DNA of 8,692 bases from assembly GCA_964597495.1 (NCBI GenBank), contig CAZQYC010000124.1, positions 1-8,692 of the forward strand. The letters run 5' to 3'. A program made the translations under genes and the position numbers. The DNA comes from CAZQYC01 sp964597495 (lineage in GTDB: Bacteria; Pseudomonadota; Gammaproteobacteria; Steroidobacterales; Steroidobacteraceae). The notes under the pieces are model-generated. The model ran no database searches. It was not told the origin of the DNA and worked only from the letters and a program-made list of their open reading frames with translations. Positions 4,233 to 8,692 of the stretch are shown here, one piece after another. How positions within the stretch are numbered: the stretch's first letter is position 1; every line of letters starts with the position of its first letter.

Positions 4233-7026
4233 AGTCCTCTCCCAATTCGCCCTTGGCATAGCGTGCCGGCACCAGCTTTGCCAAGACCTCAAAACTGCGC
4301 TTTACCCATTCGTCGTACACACCGTCGGCACCATTGCTGGTGGCGCGCTGCGTATTGGTTTGATGCAACTTGATCGCTTGCTCTTCGAACGGAAAAGCCT
4401 GCTCTTCCAGCAAGACGTCGTATTGTTCGAGCGCTTCCGCGTCGAGCTTTTTCGGTCGCTCCGAGGACATCACATCCAGCCCCAATTGGCGATACAGCTC
4501 AGCCATGCCGTATGTCGACGCCGTCGTCACGTCGGCAACTTGATAGTCGAGCGCCCGGCCGTAAGCCTTGAGTGCATCATCCATCGCCGCGCGTTTCGCC
4601 TTCAGCGACTTGGCCAATGGTTGCACTAGCTTGACGCCTTGAAACGCCGCCACCGATTGTTCCGTCTGCACGAGGGTCGCATGCGCAGCGAGATACCGAC
4701 TGCGATCCGTTCGATTCACACCGGCGACCTGATCGGCCCGAATTATTTCCTGCAGCCATTTCATGCGCGTGACGGGATCGCGCCCCGTCTGCGCCATGTC
4801 CGCCAACTTCTGCCGCGCATCCATCGCAGCGTTGAGCGGCGTCGGAAACTGCTCCACGTAACTTGCGTAAGCTTTCGCAGCGCGTGTTCCGGAATTGCCC
4901 TTCTCGAACAATTCGGCCGCCTGCCAGAGCGCCGCTCGCCGTACGTCGAGCGGCTCTTCTTTGCGAGCCGCAATTCGCTCGAATTCTTCCGCCGCCAACG
5001 CGCCGCGGCCGGTTTCCTGATAGGCGACCGCCAGTTTGCGAGTCACGTCGGGCGAGAGTTCATGCCCCGGATGCGCTTGTCTAAATTGCTCGAGCACCGG
5101 AATCGCGCGTTCCCACTGCGATTGGTTGATCAATAGCGTCGCGGCATCGAACTCGGCGTTCGCGCGCACCTTCGAGGTCGGCGCCAACGCGACGACACGC
5201 AGGAAATCGGTCACGGCCGCATTCGAATCGCCGGCCGCCTGCTTCGCTTCCGCTTGTTTATAGATCGAAGCGGCAATGCGCTCCACGATAACCGGTCGCT
5301 CCGGATCGTTCGGCGGCAAAATCCGTTGCACTTGCAGATAGGCCGCTTCCGCCTCCGCAAACCGATTCCGATCGAACAGCGAATGCGCCAAGATCGTGCT
5401 GGCGACGCGCTGTCGCTGCGCGTTTACCGGTGGCGTGTGTTGCAGAACTTGATTCGCGACCTCGATCGTGCGATCGAAGTCCTTTAATTCAAACAGCCAC
5501 TCCGCCGCCTTGGTCAGCACGGCACCCGCCTCGGCATGGCTTGGAAAGCTATTCGCGAACATCAGGCTGCTTTCGATTCCCTGCTTATGCCACTTCGCAC
5601 GCGCCTCGCCGGCCAAGGTTGCCTCGTGCTTGGCATAGGCAAGCAACGCGGCGTAACCCGCCTGCGCAGACTTCGCATGCGGCGGATATTCGTACGCAGT
5701 TCGTTCGTATTCCTGAGCGGCGTTACCGAAGTCACCCGATTCGAAGAGCAGATCGGCCAACAAGAATCGCGTTTCCGGCGCCGTTGCGTCCTTCGGGAAG
5801 GAGTCGAGGATCTGCCGATACCACCGTGTCGCCGCCGCGTAGTCTTCGGGCTTCTTATTTTTTTGCGCCTGCGCGTGATAGTACTGCGCCAAATCTTTCA
5901 AATTGGACTTGAGTTGCTCCGCCACTTCGGGCGCGTCTTGCACGGTGCGCTTTGCCCAGAACACGGACCCAAACGCATAGCGCTCCACGAACGCCTGCTT
6001 TCCTTGCAGCACCAGACCGCCGAAACCACCCTTGTCATACGCTTCGATGGAGCGCACTTGGAGCGAAGGCGCATAACGGTCGTCAGGACGGCGCTTTGCA
6101 AACGCTTCGAACGCCTTCGCGGCATCTTGATACCGTTCCTTTTCGAGATACAAATCGCCGAGCGAGTTGTAGAGCATGTAGGCATACACCGGGTCGCCGA
6201 TTTTCTTCAGCAACGCATCCAGACTTTCGGCGCCGTCGAGATCGAGAAAGGTAATGGAGACAGCGCGCATGGCATCGTCGGTCAACTCGCGCTCCGGACG
6301 AGTCAGCGCATCGCGCGCCTTGACCACCCCTTGAGGCGCGAGCACGCGGTCGAGCACTTTGACGAACGACGTGACGCTCTCATCGGCCCGCGCCAGCTTG
6401 AATAATGACCAGCCCTGCTTGTACAAGCCTTGATCGTAGAACGGCGTCGCCGGACCGAAGTCGACGACGGCGGCATACGCCTGTTCCGCGTCCGCATAGC
6501 GCGCGTTGCTGAACAAAATTTCGCCGCGTCGAAAGTGCGCCTCCGCAGCCCACTTGCTTTGCGGATGATTGCGGACCAATTTCGTCAACACGTCCAGCGC
6601 TTGTTGTTGGCGGTTGTCGGCCTCGTAAGCACGCGACAACTGGTACATCACGGCGTCCGCCCGTCCGTAGTTCGGATATGCCGACAGCAACCCCTCGTAG
6701 AGCTTGATCGCTTCTTGAAGTTCGGTGCTGGTCATGGCGGCTTGATCGCCACGCAGTGCTTCGTCGCCTTCCAAGCTGATATCGCCGAGACGACGCATCG
6801 CTTCGATGCGCAATTTGGGATCGCCCGACGGCCGATCGAGAAAGCGGCGGTATTCCTGCGCCGCCTGCCCTGGTTCCGCCTTTACCGCCCCTTCCGCCGG
6901 CACCGCCACTTCTTTGCCGATGAGATCTTGCAGCGTGCCTGTCTTCGACTTCTTCGCCTCATCGCTCGCGCACGACGCGCAGAGCAACGAGGCAATGCTA
7001 ATAAGCAGCCAGCTTGAACGTTTCAT
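4213..7026 (-). CDS. Large TPR-repeat protein, probable envelope lipoprotein or periplasmic scaffold
   Basis: This 937-residue protein consists almost wholly of degenerate TPR/Sel1-like helical repeats. Residues 1-19 are a signal sequence (MKRSSWLLISIASLLCASC). Cys19 could be lipidated, but the box has Cys at -3, so it is atypical. Clear repeats include 120-153, 157-190, 283-314, 397-446, 548-570, 598-618 and 634-687. Several have the spacing and YP/HP turns of BamD/YbgF-type TPRs (KLVRNHPQSKWAAEAHFRRG). The last 60 residues are not TPR-like: EEQAFPFEEQAIKLHQTN (874-891) then YDEWVKRSFEVLAKLVPARY (904-923), probably a conserved C-terminal module. The start overlaps the stop of the upstream gene as ATGA (7023-7026) behind a GAGGGGG site. 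The role is inferred to be a protein-interaction scaffold, like GltE/AglT or AgmK in myxobacteria. There are no catalytic motifs. Confidence 0.88.
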   Translation of the reverse strand: MKRSSWLLISIASLLCASCASDEAKKSKTGTLQDLIGKEVAVPAEGAVKAEPGQAAQEYRRFLDRPSGDPKLRIEAMRRLGDISLEGDEALRGDQAAMTSTELQEAIKLYEGLLSAYPNYGRADAVMYQLSRAYEADNRQQQALDVLTKLVRNHPQSKWAAEAHFRRGEILFSNARYADAEQAYAAVVDFGPATPFYDQGLYKQGWSLFKLARADESVTSFVKVLDRVLAPQGVVKARDALTRPERELTDDAMRAVSITFLDLDGAESLDALLKKIGDPVYAYMLYNSLGDLYLEKERYQDAAKAFEAFAKRRPDDRYAPSLQVRSIEAYDKGGFGGLVLQGKQAFVERYAFGSVFWAKRTVQDAPEVAEQLKSNLKDLAQYYHAQAQKNKKPEDYAAATRWYRQILDSFPKDATAPETRFLLADLLFESGDFGNAAQEYERTAYEYPPHAKSAQAGYAALLAYAKHEATLAGEARAKWHKQGIESSLMFANSFPSHAEAGAVLTKAAEWLFELKDFDRTIEVANQVLQHTPPVNAQRQRVASTILAHSLFDRNRFAEAEAAYLQVQRILPPNDPERPVIVERIAASIYKQAEAKQAAGDSNAAVTDFLRVVALAPTSKVRANAEFDAATLLINQSQWERAIPVLEQFRQAHPGHELSPDVTRKLAVAYQETGRGALAAEEFERIAARKEEPLDVRRAALWQAAELFEKGNSGTRAAKAYASYVEQFPTPLNAAMDARQKLADMAQTGRDPVTRMKWLQEIIRADQVAGVNRTDRSRYLAAHATLVQTEQSVAAFQGVKLVQPLAKSLKAKRAAMDDALKAYGRALDYQVADVTTASTYGMAELYRQLGLDVMSSERPKKLDAEALEQYDVLLEEQAFPFEEQAIKLHQTNTQRATSNGADGVYDEWVKRSFEVLAKLVPARYAKGELGEDYVPTLR

Positions 7027-8692
7027 GGCGCCGCCCCCTCAGTCGTCATGGGGCTCGTTGCAGGGGTCGTTGCCGACGGCGATGCCGTCGATGTGGGCGC
7101 GGCATTGGACGCCTTGTCCAAGATCGACGCCAGAGCGAACTGAGCTTGCAGTCCGTAGGAAGCCAGGCGTTCTTTTTGCGCTCGAAGCTCCTTGATCGCG
7201 ACGCTGGCGAGATAGCGGTTTTGCTCGGCGCCTAGGGTATCGAGCCTCGCAATCATCGTGGCTATGCGCGGCTGAAATTCGGTGACGCGGCCGGCGAATT
7301 GTTCCGTATGAGCCGGGCTGTCTTGTCTTGCGCGTTCGATCAGCGTACTTCGCCGGCGCGCTTCCTTGACCGCCACCTCCAACTCGCGCTGTTCCTTGCG
7401 GGCGTGCCAGAGACGCGCCTTATAGCTCGCACTCATGTCCCAGTAGAGCACGCCTTTGACCAAGCGCAGCTTTTCGCGCATTTCTTCCGTGGCAGGATCG
7501 TTCAAATCGGCGTCCGCGTCGGCGCTGGTCAACGCCTGCTCCAACAACTGAACTTTGCGCCACTGCTCGGCTTCGTGCGCCGTTGCAAGTCCGGCAACGT
7601 CGCTGTCGCGTTCGATCGCTGCAAGCCGGGTTCCGATCTCCAACTTGCGTGCTTCGAGATTCTCCAAATCCACCTTGGCCATCGTTGCATCGATGACGGG
7701 CAAGCGCTGCGCATACGCGGCGCGGCGCGTGTCGATCATGTCTTGAAACGCCTCGGCGGCCAGTGCGGAACTGGCGAGGCGGCGTTTCATGACTTTCAAA
7801 TCACGGTAATTCTTCAACCCTTCCTGAAACTCATGAGTGGCCAGCAAGTGATACAGGTAACGTGTTTCAGGAGCATCGGGAAGCTGCCGCAGCTGCCAGT
7901 ACCAACCTACTTCGTCAGCGGCATCGTTTTCCAGGATCGCATCGAGGAGGCGGCCGGCTTCGATGGCGGCAATGGACTCGTCGATACGCGCGGACTCGGC
8001 ACTGAAGGCGTTGATGGCCAGTGCGTATTCTTCCGATGCTTTGATGTTCGCGGAGAGCTGGGCATACGCGTAGGGCACGGCGAGATACGATTCTTGAACC
8101 GCGGCATCCAACATGTTCCGTCCATGCAGTTCGAGCCAAGGCGACAACGCCGCATTGAATCGCCGTTCATTGGCGGCGGCCCATCCTGCCCCGAGCAGTG
8201 CCTTATTGGATTGAGGGCCTTGCAAACGGACCCGCGCCAGCACCTGGGCGGCATCCGCAGGCTTACCGGCCTTTAACCAAGCAAACCCCAACGCTAAATT
8301 CGCCTTGTCGCGAAGGGCCGCAAGCTCTTCCGTCGGAGCATGCATTTGGCCGACGACGTCCAGCAACTTAATGGCGTCGTCCATTCGCTGTTCGCGGACC
8401 ATTGCCACGCCGAGATTGAAATAAGCGTACGGCGCATACGGATCGTCCTTGGGCAGCGCTTTCAGCACCGCGATGGTGTCGTTGAAACGTCCTTGGCTCA
8501 TCAACACTTCGGCATGCAGGAGCAGACGCTCTGATTCCAGGCCTTCCGCCAGCTTGCCGGCAATCGCGTTCAGCGCCTGCTCGGCTTCCGCATAGTAACC
8601 ACGCTGATACCAAACCTTGGCAAGGTAGAACCACGCGCGATTGCGCGCGGACTCCGGTACGTTCTCGTTCAGCAGCTCTCTGAAGATCCGCC
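7023..8692 (-). CDS. TPR and coiled-coil protein (N-terminus beyond the window)
   Basis: The frame stays open to the right edge, giving 555 visible residues. The GTG at 8507 is an internal Val codon, because clear TPR sequence continues upstream of it: ARNRAWFYLAKVWYQRGYY at about 15-33 of the visible part. TPR units occupy roughly 15-185 (AYFNLGVAMVREQRMDDAIKLL at 89-110; GFAWLKAGKPADAAQVL at 135-151). Residues 195-295 are helical and continue the repeat pattern more weakly. From about 300 to 520 the sequence is rich in Glu, Lys, Arg, Leu and Ala and looks like long coiled coil (LENLEARKLEIGTRLAAIE; RKEQRELEVAVKEARRRS). It ends with a Ser/Thr/Ala/Pro tail (528-555). No enzyme motif is seen. 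A signal sequence would lie outside the window. It overlaps the next gene by 4 bp and is the first visible gene of the operon. It is probably an envelope scaffold or partner protein. Confidence 0.87.
   Translation of the reverse strand, partial: RIFRELLNENVPESARNRAWFYLAKVWYQRGYYAEAEQALNAIAGKLAEGLESERLLLHAEVLMSQGRFNDTIAVLKALPKDDPYAPYAYFNLGVAMVREQRMDDAIKLLDVVGQMHAPTEELAALRDKANLALGFAWLKAGKPADAAQVLARVRLQGPQSNKALLGAGWAAANERRFNAALSPWLELHGRNMLDAAVQESYLAVPYAYAQLSANIKASEEYALAINAFSAESARIDESIAAIEAGRLLDAILENDAADEVGWYWQLRQLPDAPETRYLYHLLATHEFQEGLKNYRDLKVMKRRLASSALAAEAFQDMIDTRRAAYAQRLPVIDATMAKVDLENLEARKLEIGTRLAAIERDSDVAGLATAHEAEQWRKVQLLEQALTSADADADLNDPATEEMREKLRLVKGVLYWDMSASYKARLWHARKEQRELEVAVKEARRRSTLIERARQDSPAHTEQFAGRVTEFQPRIATMIARLDTLGAEQNRYLASVAIKELRAQKERLASYGLQAQFALASILDKASNAAPTSTASPSATTPATSPMTTEGAAP

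Noticed and set aside
5536..6405. 289-codon open frame on the plus strand opposite the 937-residue TPR gene
   Set aside because: Arg/Leu/His-rich composition typical of an antisense frame. The sense frame has clear TPR repeats.
7299..8276. 325-codon open frame on the plus strand opposite the partial TPR gene
   Set aside because: It is an antisense shadow of a GC-rich coding region. The minus-strand frame shows clear TPR and coiled-coil sequence, while this one has no recognisable domain and no ribosome binding site that stood out.
244..8692. Direct claim that the organism glides
   Set aside because: The resemblance to Agl/Glt covers the motor and transducer types only. No MglA, AglZ or other gliding-specific protein is visible here.
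1..8692. CRISPR arrays, tRNA or rRNA genes, insertion sequences
   Set aside because: None seen on either strand. The only repeats found are the REP-like pair and the TPR coding repeats.

Overview
The window is a GC-rich proteobacterial chromosome segment. One long, tightly packed operon fills almost all of it, read on the minus strand from beyond the right edge (8692) to a stop codon at 244. Gene content and the repeat at 121-234 fit a gammaproteobacterium of the Xanthomonadales/Nevskiales/Steroidobacter type. That placement is an inference from style, not from a marker gene.

In transcription order the operon holds: (1) a large TPR/coiled-coil protein cut by the right edge (8692-7023); (2) a 937-residue TPR protein with an N-terminal signal and possible lipobox (7026-4213); (3) a 251-residue TPR lipoprotein (4232-3477); (4) a 138-residue secreted protein of unknown function (3480-3064); (5) after the only sizeable internal gap (2936-3063), a MotA/TolQ/ExbB-type proton-channel protein (2935-2243); (6) and (7) two different ExbD/TolR-type proteins (2209-1682 and 1685-1167); (8) a TonB-like protein with one membrane anchor, a proline-rich spacer and an AgmX/PglI-type C-terminal domain (1161-244). 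Three junctions are ATGA overlaps and a fourth is a 20-bp overlap, so most of the genes are probably translationally coupled.

The likely joint function is an envelope-spanning machine driven by the proton motive force. The ExbB and ExbD proteins would form the inner-membrane motor. The TonB-like protein would carry the movement across the periplasm. The three TPR proteins and the small secreted protein would be periplasmic or outer-membrane partners. One TolQ-like subunit with two TolR-like subunits, an AgmX-type transducer and TPR proteins recalls the Agl/Glt gliding machinery of Myxococcus (AglR, AglQ, AglS, GltJ/AgmX, GltE/AglT). The window has no sign of TolB, Pal or a TonB-dependent receptor, so it is not an ordinary Tol-Pal or siderophore-uptake locus. 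Its actual cargo or job cannot be read from the sequence.

Downstream of the operon, 121-234 carries an inverted pair of REP-like palindromes (BIME-like). At the extreme left edge (45-1, minus strand) the first 15 codons of another gene are visible, possibly phosphoenolpyruvate carboxylase.
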